A stretch of DNA of 5,218 nucleotides from JBEKDJ01 sp050014415. GTDB taxonomy: Bacteria; Desulfobacterota; BSN033; UBA1163. The stretch spans positions 1 to 5,218 of the forward strand of contig JBEKDJ010000484.1 in assembly GCA_050014415.1 (NCBI GenBank), read 5' to 3'. The notes under the pieces were generated by a model that saw only the letters and a list, made by a program, of their open reading frames with translations, was not told the origin of the DNA and made no database searches. A program made the translations under genes and the position numbers. This document shows, in pieces, positions 1-4,800 of this stretch; position 1 is the stretch's first letter; each line of letters starts with the position of its first letter.

Positions 1-150
1 AGCGTTTTTGGGCAATACAATAAGCCCTCCCCAACGGGCCCTTTTGACACGAAGTATTGATGGCTCCGGCCACCGGCAGAGACTCCGGATACTGAGTTTC
101 TTTTCTGGCTGACCACCGGAACCATCTTCACCCAGTTTCTTACCGGTACC
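1..150 (+). pseudogene. Upstream part of formate-dehydrogenase-like gene, interrupted by in-frame TGA
   Basis: This stretch is in the same frame as the domain starting at 151. From 61 onward it reads PPAETPDTEF and then FWLTTGTIFTQFLTGT, which matches the usual entry to the molybdopterin-dinucleotide-binding domain of formate dehydrogenase alpha chains (PPAE-x-PD-x-E, then a LTTGR-like strand and a TGTMTRR-like segment). A TGA at 58-60 breaks the frame just before it. The residues before the TGA (PSPTGPFDTKY) fit weakly with the same family, so the change looks like a point nonsense rather than a frameshift. There is no in-frame ATG, GTG or TTG between the stop and 151. Either the gene is decayed, or the TGA is a sequencing or assembly error. 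The 5' part of the gene lies outside the window. Confidence 0.6.
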
Positions 151-447
151 ATGAGCCGGAGATGCCCCTCCCTCGATCACGAAAACCCAGAAGTCTTCAT
201 CCAAATTCATCCCGAAGATGCCAAACGGCTAAACATCAAGGAAGAAGAAGAGGTCAAAGTGAGCAGTCGTCGGGGAAGCCTGATGGTTAAGGCATGGGTG
301 ACTGAGCGGGTGAGACCCGGGGTGGTCTTCATTCCCATACACTATCTGGAAAATGCTGCCAACCGGCTCACCAATGCCGCCCTTGATCCTGTTGCAAAGA
401 CGCCTGAATATAAGGTATGCGCAGTTTACTTAAGCAAGAGGACATAA
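151..447 (+). CDS. Molybdopterin-dinucleotide-binding C-terminal domain of a formate-dehydrogenase-like oxidoreductase (partial or remnant)
   Basis: The 98 codons from ATG 151 to TAA 445-447 match the C-terminal molydop-binding domain (beta-barrel, Pfam Molydop_binding type) of the DMSO-reductase superfamily. Diagnostic segments are the opening MSRR (family MTRR), NPEVFIQIHPEDA, a basic SSRRGS turn, RPGVVFIPIHY, NRLTNAALDPVAKTPEYK and a final KVCAV. In the family this domain binds the pterin dinucleotide cofactor of enzymes such as formate dehydrogenase. Homology extends upstream of this ATG to at least 61, so 151 is only the first available start after the in-frame TGA and is unlikely to be a true start. 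Full-length relatives run to about 700-900 residues, so this is the tail only. It converges with modC, stop codons 11 bp apart, next to a molybdate uptake operon. Formate dehydrogenase is the best match, but another molybdopterin or tungstopterin enzyme of the superfamily is possible. Confidence 0.75.
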   Translation: MSRRCPSLDHENPEVFIQIHPEDAKRLNIKEEEEVKVSSRRGSLMVKAWVTERVRPGVVFIPIHYLENAANRLTNAALDPVAKTPEYKVCAVYLSKRT

Positions 448-458
448 GCGGGCAGTAT

Positions 459-1619
459 TCATCTCCAATCATAGTTGCGGTCTTCTGCAGCCAGCCATGA
501 ATTCGTCGAACCTTCCCGTTTCTCCTCAGGTAGGAGCCAGATGGATTCCCATTTGAGGGCAACACGCACGAGCTGTCCTTCTCGAAGGCCGAGGCTGCGA
601 TAAGCGAGGTTCGATATGGAGATCTCGAAATCATAATCGTTCTGACCCTGTTTGAAGAAAAGCGTATGTTCTGACCCTTTCTCGACGATCCGAAGGATCT
701 GGCCTGTAAAAATGTTCGCCTTCAAATTCTTTTTAACCGGTCTATCCTCCTTCAGAATCATAATCTCTTCCGGACGGATACAGAAGCGGACCCATTCGCC
801 CTCTCTTGCGCCTTTCCGGCAGGGGATAGAAGCCTGAAAGCCCTTCTGCTCCACCCAGACCATCATCTTCCCTTCTTCGGGGCGAACATCCAAGATTTTT
901 CCGCGAAAGATATTCTTTACTCCGAAAAACTTGGCCACTTTGTGAGTCTGAGGACGATAAAAGATATCTTCCTTGGTCCCGGTCTGTTCGACCCTCCCAT
1001 CATTGAGGACAACGACCTCGTCCGCCAGAATGAAGGCCTCCTCCACATCATGGGTGACAAAAATCAATGGCGTACGATCTTCTTTAACAATTCTTAAAAG
1101 GTCAAGCCTCAGTTTCCCGCGAACAGGATTGTCAAGGGATGCAAAGGGCTCATCGAGAAGAAGTAGCAGAGGAGAAGCAGCCAGGGCTCTTCCCATAGCC
1201 ACCCTCTGCTTCTGGCCACCGGATATCTGGTGAGGAAGGTTCTTTTCCAAACCACCCAACCTCATCCGCTCAATCATATCATTGACCCTTCGTTTTCTTT
1301 CCCCCGAGGGAAGGCCCGAAATCCCGTAGGAAATATTCTCAAACACGGTCATATGAGGGAAGAGAGAAGGCTCTTGAAAGACATAACCCACCTGTCTGCG
1401 ATGAATAGGGAGATCCACTCCTCCCTCTTTGTCGAAGTAGACTACCCCGTTTACCCGGATGATGCCGGAATCGGGCTTAACCAATCCCGAGATTGTGTGG
1501 AGTGTGAGCGTCTTGCCTGAACCGGAAGGACCGAAGAGAACGGTCAGGCCCTTCTGAAGACTTAGCGAAAGGTTCAGGGAGAAGTTGCCAAGATCTTTTT
1601 CAACATGAATTTCGATCAT
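459..1619 (-). CDS. modC: Molybdate ABC transporter ATP-binding protein ModC
   Basis: This 386-residue cytoplasmic ATPase powers molybdate import with ModB. In order it shows Walker A GPSGSGKT at 30-37, a Q-loop FQEP at 81-84, the ABC signature SGGQKQ at 133-138, Walker B with LLLLLDEP at 151-158, the D-loop SLD at 161-163 and the switch histidine in VTHD at 190. A C-terminal region from about 235 ends in a Mop/TOBE-like molybdate-binding domain (roughly 295-365), which distinguishes ModC from most other ABC ATPases. The start MIEIHVEK is typical of ModC. Its Shine-Dalgarno GGAGGAG (1633-1639) lies 13 nt upstream, rather far, but no better start is seen. It is the last gene of modEABC, 28 bp after modB. 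The protein is slightly long: about 20 polar residues (PEEKREG to the end) extend past the TOBE domain. Sulfate or tungstate ATPases are related alternatives, but the neighbours favour molybdate. Confidence 0.95.
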   Translation of the reverse strand: MIEIHVEKDLGNFSLNLSLSLQKGLTVLFGPSGSGKTLTLHTISGLVKPDSGIIRVNGVVYFDKEGGVDLPIHRRQVGYVFQEPSLFPHMTVFENISYGISGLPSGERKRRVNDMIERMRLGGLEKNLPHQISGGQKQRVAMGRALAASPLLLLLDEPFASLDNPVRGKLRLDLLRIVKEDRTPLIFVTHDVEEAFILADEVVVLNDGRVEQTGTKEDIFYRPQTHKVAKFFGVKNIFRGKILDVRPEEGKMMVWVEQKGFQASIPCRKGAREGEWVRFCIRPEEIMILKEDRPVKKNLKANIFTGQILRIVEKGSEHTLFFKQGQNDYDFEISISNLAYRSLGLREGQLVRVALKWESIWLLPEEKREGSTNSWLAAEDRNYDWR

Positions 1620-1647
1620 GGATAACGAAATACTCCTCCCGGCTCTC

Positions 1648-2313
1648 TCAGAACCCCTTTTTGCTCAGTTTATTGGCGATGTAGAGAAAAGCCCCTGAGA
1701 CCAGCGTGAAGAAAACGACCATCATATTTGCCTTCGGCCAATCGCCGCTACTCGCCGAGGTGTAAATCGCAATTGGCATGGTTGCGGTTTTCCCGGGGAT
1801 GTTTCCGGCAATCATAAGCGTGGCCCCGAATTCACCCATGGCCCTGGCAAAGGAAAGGACCGCCCCTGCAATCATCCCTTTCTTGGATAGGGGCAGAATC
1901 ACCCTAAAAAACGTCTTAAGTTCTCCGTGACCGAGCGTGTACGACACCTTGATGAGGTTTGTGTCCACGGACTCAATCGCTGCCCGAGTTGTTTTGATCA
2001 TCAAGGGAAGGGCCACAATAAAGGAAGCAAGAACAGCAGCGTACCATGTGAACATGATACTCCAGCCAGTCCAATGAAAGAGATGTTTCCCCAATAGACC
2101 ATTTCTCCCCATAAACAAAATCAAATAATATCCCGTCACAGTGGGAGGGAGTACGAGCGGTAGGGTCAGAAAGATATCCAAAAGCTCTTTTCCCCTGAAT
2201 GCCTTTCTTGCGAGGATAAAGGCCATCAATGTTCCGATCAGTACGACCAACAACGTTGCAGCTGCGGCCACTTGAAGGGAGAGTCTTAGTGCAAACAGAA
2301 CCGATTCGTCCAT
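1648..2313 (-). CDS. modB: Molybdate ABC transporter permease ModB
   Basis: A 221-residue inner-membrane permease of normal ModB length. Hydrophobic segments lie at about 7-34, 46-68, 84-106, 148-170 and 197-215, consistent with a five-helix BPD_transp_1 protein. The cytoplasmic EAA-type coupling loop that docks on ModC is at about 111-147 (SVDTNLIKVSYTLG, then FFRVILP). The segment after it, FARAMGEFGATLMIAGNIPG followed by KTATMPIAIY, is the ModB hallmark. The motif TLPLVLPPTVTGYYLI at 50-65 is also family-typical. Translation starts at ATG 2311-2313. An AGGTGA (2317-2322) is only 3 nt away, a tight spacing, with no better in-frame start nearby. It lies 40 bp after modA and 28 bp before modC, so it is almost certainly cotranscribed. 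CysT/CysW-like sulfate permeases are relatives but are usually longer. Confidence 0.95.
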   Translation of the reverse strand: MDESVLFALRLSLQVAAAATLLVVLIGTLMAFILARKAFRGKELLDIFLTLPLVLPPTVTGYYLILFMGRNGLLGKHLFHWTGWSIMFTWYAAVLASFIVALPLMIKTTRAAIESVDTNLIKVSYTLGHGELKTFFRVILPLSKKGMIAGAVLSFARAMGEFGATLMIAGNIPGKTATMPIAIYTSASSGDWPKANMMVVFFTLVSGAFLYIANKLSKKGF

Positions 2314-2353
2314 ACTTCACCTATTCTGAAGCGCCAGAGGTTTTTCAGCCAAC

Positions 2354-3142
2354 CTACTTTCCCTCATGAAAGACTCTAAAGCCATATTTTTCTAAAACCT
2401 TTTTTCCGTCTTTTGATGTGACAATAGAAATAAATTCCTTTGACAGAATCTCCTGTTTTGATCCCTTGATCACTGCGATGGGATAAATCACCGGACGGTG
2501 ACTTTGTTCCGGCGCTTCAGCCACAATACTTACTTCTTTTGCCCTGAGCAATGCATCGGTCGAATAGACTATGCCCGCGTCAACCTCTCCCCTTGCCACA
2601 TAGTCGAGCACCTGTCTTACGTTTTCGGCAAGGATGAGTCTATCCTTCACGGAATCCATTAGATGGAAGTGCGTCAAAATCTCCTCCGAGTATCTTCCTG
2701 CTGGAACGGTCTTGGGATTTCCGATGGCAATTCTTTTTACTTCCCCACTCGAGAGATCATTAAATGAGGTCAGGCGAATTGCAGATTTGACAGAAATGAT
2801 CAAGACAACCCTATTCCCTGCAAAATCCCCTCGTGTACCTTTGATGATCATGTCCTTCTGATCGAGATCATCCATGTCTCTTGGGCTCGCTGATGCAAAT
2901 ACATCGACAGGAGCCCCACCGAGTATTTGCCTGGCAAGATCGCCCGATGCGCCAAAGTTAAACAAGACTCGTGCCTCTTTCTGCTTCTCTTTGAAGAGGG
3001 TGCCAATCTCCCCAAAAGCATTGGTCAGACTGATGGCAGCTGAGACAATGATTTCGCTGTCTGCCGCCGCTTTCACCCCATCCTTCATGAGGAGAACTAT
3101 CAGAATAGAAATCATAACAGTCAAGAATGTCTTCTTTTTCAT
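2354..3142 (-). CDS. modA: Periplasmic molybdate-binding protein ModA
   Basis: A 262-residue substrate-binding protein that captures molybdate (possibly also tungstate) in the periplasm and delivers it to ModB. The N-terminus MKKKTFLTVMISILIVLL is a Sec signal peptide, with likely cleavage near KAAA at 24-27. No lipobox cysteine is present, so the protein should be soluble. The mature part has the ModA sequence blocks: SAAISLTNAF at 34-43, FNFGASGDLARQI at 61-73, GAPVDVFASAS at 76-86, GNPKTVPAGRY at 141-151, and ENVRQVLDYVARGEVDAGIVYSTDA at 173-197 given here in two parts: ENVRQVLDYV and ARGEVDAGIVYSTDA. Serines in the first two blocks and the later tyrosine are expected to contact the oxyanion. 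The start is well supported: AAGGAAG (3149-3155) is 6 nt upstream. Its ATG directly abuts the modE stop (TAAATG), so the two genes are probably translationally coupled. Confidence 0.95.
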   Translation of the reverse strand: MKKKTFLTVMISILIVLLMKDGVKAAADSEIIVSAAISLTNAFGEIGTLFKEKQKEARVLFNFGASGDLARQILGGAPVDVFASASPRDMDDLDQKDMIIKGTRGDFAGNRVVLIISVKSAIRLTSFNDLSSGEVKRIAIGNPKTVPAGRYSEEILTHFHLMDSVKDRLILAENVRQVLDYVARGEVDAGIVYSTDALLRAKEVSIVAEAPEQSHRPVIYPIAVIKGSKQEILSKEFISIVTSKDGKKVLEKYGFRVFHEGK

Positions 3143-3520
3143 TTAACACTTCCTTTTCTTATAAGGATTGTTTAGCGAAGAAAAATGTTTTTGGAAGATT
3201 CTCTCTATGGCTTTTTCTGCTTCTCCTCGAAACCTGCCGTAACACAGCATAAGCTCTTTTGCACGCGGAGTAATTCGGGAACCTCCTCCAGATCGGCCTC
3301 CCACCTTCCGATCCAGAAGGATAAAACCGAGCCTTTGCTCCATTGTCCGAATGAGTTTCCAGGCCTTGCTGTAAGCCATTCCCATGTGATCCGCTGCCTT
3401 GTGCGCTGCCTTGTGGAGAGAGCCTGTCTTCTCCACTCCTTTTAAGAGCTCAAAAGGACCGTCTCCAAATGCTTTCCCATTTTGATCAATCCAGATCTTG
3501 CAGGCGACCTTCATTCCCAT
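3143..3520 (-). CDS. modE: ModE-type molybdate operon regulator, single winged-HTH domain
   Basis: A 125-residue DNA-binding protein matching the N-terminal LysR-like winged helix of ModE. Features are WIDQNGKAFGDGPFELLKGV at the start, a helix-turn-helix at about 28-63 (GVEKTGSLHKAA, then MGMAYSKAWKLIRTME), and the ModE wing KVGGRSGGGSRITPRAKELM at 72-91. The C-terminal molbindin (Mop) domains that bind molybdate in the roughly 260-residue E. coli ModE are absent, so this is the short form of the family. Two oddities: an exact 12-bp tandem repeat adds four residues (HKAA twice, 36-43) in the first helix of the HTH, and the start is ambiguous. ATG 3518-3520 is only 3 nt from AAGGA, while ATG 3512-3514 is 9 nt away and probably the real start, giving 123 residues. 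It is first in the operon, its stop touching modA, and likely represses its own promoter through the dyad upstream. Confidence 0.88.
   Translation of the reverse strand: MGMKVACKIWIDQNGKAFGDGPFELLKGVEKTGSLHKAAHKAADHMGMAYSKAWKLIRTMEQRLGFILLDRKVGGRSGGGSRITPRAKELMLCYGRFRGEAEKAIERIFQKHFSSLNNPYKKRKC
3392..3415 (-). repeat. Exact 12-bp tandem duplication inside modE (HKAAHKAA)
   Basis: The 12-mer cgctgccttgtg occurs twice without a mismatch at 3392-3403 and 3404-3415. On the coding strand each copy encodes His-Lys-Ala-Ala, residues 40-43 and 36-39 of ModE counted from the upstream ATG. The spacing between the conserved Gly-Ser before the helix and the Gly-Met of the turn is 12 residues here. It is 8 in E. 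coli ModE (as recalled) and in LysR-type HTHs generally. The reading frame is kept. Confidence 0.95.
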
Positions 3521-3523
3521 TCA

Positions 3524-3528
3524 TCCTT
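3524..3528 (-). promoter_or_regulatory. Ribosome binding site of modE (decides start)
   Basis: On the minus strand this reads AAGGA. It is 3 nt from the upstream ATG (3518-3520) and 9 nt from the second in-frame ATG (3512-3514). The 9-nt spacing is much closer to the norm, so the second ATG is the likelier start of modE. Confidence 0.5.
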
Positions 3529-3560
3529 CACAGCTACTCCCAAAAAGAGGTGGAGAAACG

Positions 3561-3580
3561 TTATTCTCAATTGAGGATAA
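3561..3580. promoter_or_regulatory. Probable ModE operator: 20-bp near-perfect dyad
   Basis: The sequence is a palindrome centred between 3570 and 3571: TTATTCTCAA on the left and TTGAGGATAA on the right, with nine of ten positions complementary. With flanking bases it reads CGTTAT, 12 bp, ATAATG. This matches the layout I recall for the E. coli modA operator (CGTTAT, 12 bp, ATAACG). It lies just downstream of the -10 element and spans the predicted transcription start, a position suited to repression. Binding by ModE is inferred from the sequence and context. Confidence 0.7.
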
Positions 3581-3584
3581 TGAC

Positions 3585-3614
3585 AATATACCAGAATAAT
3601 TACTGTTGTGTCAA
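3585..3614 (-). promoter_or_regulatory. Sigma-70-type promoter of modEABC
   Basis: Read on the minus strand, -35 TTGACA (3609-3614) is separated by 18 bp from -10 TATATT (3585-3590). The expected start point is near 3578, inside the dyad at 3561-3580, giving a leader of about 60 nt before modE. The -35 is a perfect consensus and the -10 matches TATAAT at five of six positions. Confidence 0.7.
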
Positions 3615-3759
3615 GTCAAGAAGAGCATGACATTTCCTACCTCATCAATCTCCAAGGGATCCTATTCTTACCTGAATAGAAAGCATGACAAACTCAAATC
3701 AATATTTTGAAAGCTACCTATACCTGACCGTTGATAAAAACATCTAAGGAGGCGGTTGG

Positions 3760-3828
3760 ATGCGTTTAGGCAGGCCTAAAAATAAAATAGACATTTACAT
3801 TGCCGGGCGATGTATCGCCAGACCTTGA
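3760..3828 (+). CDS. Possible 22-residue small ORF with strong Shine-Dalgarno
   Basis: AAGGAGG (3746-3752) lies 7 nt before ATG 3760, an ideal translation signal. The frame runs 22 codons (MRLGRPKNKIDIYIAGRCIA, then RP) to TGA 3826-3828. The peptide is basic with no recognised family. A 16-bp perfect dyad overlaps codons 2-7 and a GGCGA/TCGCC hairpin sits near its end, so the piece might be a leader peptide, a regulatory RNA or the broken start of a lost gene. No downstream gene on this strand would be controlled by it, and no clear promoter precedes it. The call rests on the ribosome site alone. Confidence 0.2.
   Translation: MRLGRPKNKIDIYIAGRCIARP
3765..3780. repeat. Perfect 16-bp inverted repeat
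   Basis: TTTAGGC (3765-3771), AG, then GCCTAAA (3774-3780) form a perfect palindrome with a 2-bp centre. It overlaps the first codons of the small ORF at 3760. It could be a protein-binding site or a short hairpin. It lacks the T-run of a terminator on either strand. Confidence 0.6.
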
Positions 3829-4112
3829 CAGCGGCAACCTCTCTGCGTTTGACTGCTCCTTTTCCAAGGTTAAGGTTTGCTTTTTCTATTACGCCGATTT
3901 CTTTTCCCTAAACCGGTTATCATTCCTTTTCTCTCTTGCCAAGACATATTTAGAACCAATCCGGTTTCAGAAATTATTTTACAGTTCATTATAGTGAACA
4001 TCCTAGTATTTATTCATGGATCTTCATAGTAGAGTAACTTCATTGATTTTTTGTTAATTAATCATAAGTGTGGATTCTTGACGCTATTTGAGTGTATCCA
4101 GCGAAGTACAGG

Positions 4113-4148
4113 AATAAGAGAGGCGTCTTTTCGGGCGCCTTTCTTATT
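4113..4148 (-). terminator. Hairpin terminator after the first Hsp20 gene, possibly bidirectional
   Basis: AATAAGAGAGGCG (4113-4125) pairs with CGCCTTTCTTATT (4136-4148) over 13 positions with one G-U type pair. Two further inner pairs leave a loop of about 6 nt (4128-4133). It begins 20 bp past the stop of the Hsp20 gene at 4168. The arms end in A/T-rich sequence on both sides, so it may stop transcripts from either direction, although no long uninterrupted T-run follows on the minus strand. Confidence 0.65.
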
Positions 4149-4167
4149 TCATTGATGAAAGACAAGA

Positions 4168-4623
4168 TTATTGGATTTTGATCTTGATTTGCTTTTTCTT
4201 GGCGTCGTTGGATTTTGGGAGAGTGACTTTTAAGACGCCGTCCTTATAAGAGGCGCTGATTTTGTCACTCTCGACTTCTTTGAAAAGTGCAATCGAACGT
4301 GTAAAGGATCCAATACTTCTCTCGATGATGTGATAGTTCTCTTCCTTCTCCTTTTCTCCCTGTTTCTTCTCCCCCTTGAAGGTGAGGGTTCTTCCACTCA
4401 GAGTGATGTCGATCTCTTCAGGGTTCATACCAGGGATTTCGACACTCACTATGATTTCTTTCTTTGTCTCTGTCACATCAATAGCCGGTTGCCATTCTTC
4501 TTTCTCTTGAAATTTTATTTCTTGAGGCCTTCCAAATAAAAAGGTATCCCAGAGTCTATCCATTTCACTCCTTGCCTTTTCTATTTCTTTAAAAGGGTTT
4601 GTGTTGATTAGCTCCCAAGCCAT
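4168..4623 (-). CDS. Small heat-shock protein, Hsp20/alpha-crystallin family
   Basis: A 151-residue ATP-independent chaperone of the Hsp20 family, expected to form oligomers that hold unfolding proteins in the cytoplasm. A short N-terminal arm (MAWELINTNPFKEIEKARSE, then MDRLWDTF) precedes the alpha-crystallin domain at about 44-138. Seen there are EWQPAIDVTET, VEIPGMNPEEIDI, GEKK at 84-87, the dimer-loop YHIIERSIGSFTRS at 97-110, and the near-universal ASYKDGVLKVTLPK at 124-137. The C-terminus ends in IKIKI, the I-x-I motif that docks onto neighbouring subunits. Length is typical. One variation: residue 114 is Phe (LFKEV), where relatives and the neighbouring paralogue have Pro (LPKEV). A ribosome site AAGGGG (4633-4638) sits 9 nt upstream of ATG 4623. 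Its own terminator follows at 4113, and another separates it from the paralogue upstream, so it is probably transcribed on its own. Confidence 0.93.
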   Translation of the reverse strand: MAWELINTNPFKEIEKARSEMDRLWDTFLFGRPQEIKFQEKEEWQPAIDVTETKKEIIVSVEIPGMNPEEIDITLSGRTLTFKGEKKQGEKEKEENYHIIERSIGSFTRSIALFKEVESDKISASYKDGVLKVTLPKSNDAKKKQIKIKIQ

Positions 4624-4665
4624 ATCTTCTCACCCCTTTCTTCTTCTGCTGAATTCCTTATTGAA

Positions 4666-4693
4666 AACATAATCTCGCTTTCTATATTGTTAA
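4666..4693 (-). promoter_or_regulatory. Weak candidate promoter for the 4168-4623 Hsp20 gene
   Basis: On the minus strand TTAACA (4688-4693) and TATGTT (4666-4671) are spaced by 16 bp, placing a start near 4659 and a leader of about 36 nt. Both hexamers are imperfect. A promoter is expected here because a strong terminator lies just upstream at 4741-4766. No CIRCE dyad or clear sigma-32 pair was found. Confidence 0.3.
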
Positions 4694-4740
4694 GCCCCGT
4701 TTTCTCCCTACTCCATTCTCAAGGACGATATGTAACAAAT

Positions 4741-4766
4741 AAAAAAAGGCGCCTTTAAAAGGCGCC
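4741..4766 (-). terminator. Rho-independent terminator after the second Hsp20 gene
   Basis: On the minus strand GGCGCC (4761-4766), a 7-nt loop TTTTAAA and GGCGCC (4748-4753) form a stable GC-rich hairpin followed directly by seven T residues (4741-4747). This is a classic intrinsic terminator, 34 bp after the stop of the Hsp20 gene that ends at 4801. Confidence 0.9.
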
Positions 4767-4800
4767 TCTTCTTTTCATCATGGAAGGTGAAACTAAAAGC

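Larger units (their letters stand above)
3621..4112. other. Gene-poor intergenic region with small dyads
   Basis: No convincing protein gene is seen in this roughly 490-bp stretch. Reading frames are short and T-rich. The longest, 3800-3994 (+) with a TTG start, has no recognisable motif and no good ribosome site. Visible structure: a direct repeat agcatgaca at 3624-3632 and 3682-3690; hairpins CTATTC/GAATAG (3662-3679), GGCGA-TGTA-TCGCC (3806-3819) and GTTCA/TGAAC (3984-3999); an inverted pair aaaccgg (3910-3916) and ccggttt (3961-3967); and the features listed at 3760-3828. It could be a decayed gene, a small-RNA locus or plain spacer. No known riboswitch class could be fitted with confidence. 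Confidence 0.5.

Noticed and set aside
61..100. Bacterial SECIS element that would allow the TGA at 58-60 to encode selenocysteine
   Set aside because: A 5-bp stem can be drawn, but its 15-nt loop lacks the expected GGU-type features, and the position in the protein is wrong for the formate dehydrogenase selenocysteine.
368..634. 88-codon minus-strand frame overlapping the ends of the molybdoenzyme gene and modC
   Set aside because: It is a shadow of modC in another frame, with no motif, and both overlapping genes have strong homology.
1973..2320. 115-codon minus-strand frame overlapping modB
   Set aside because: Out-of-frame shadow of modB. The modB frame has the hallmark permease motifs and membrane segments.
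3740..3850. Possible riboswitch, since GGCGATG-like and TCGCC segments recall the fluoride class
   Set aside because: The remaining conserved parts of that class (the AACxGC segment and the later CTGATG...CTAC) are missing, and no metal or halide gene lies downstream on that strand.
3870..3947. 25-residue very basic frame on the minus strand (MSWQERKG...)
   Set aside because: No Shine-Dalgarno sequence before its ATG, no family match and very short.
3800..3994. 64-codon open frame on the + strand with TTG start
   Set aside because: No ribosome site, no recognisable motif, T-rich composition giving many Phe and Leu codons, and it overlaps the hairpin at 3806-3819. Treated as chance.
4624..4740. 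CIRCE or sigma-32 control of the Hsp20 gene
   Set aside because: No TTAGCACTC/GAGTGCTAA dyad and no CTTGAAA plus CCCCATNT pair at correct spacing. Only a weak sigma-70-like pair is visible.
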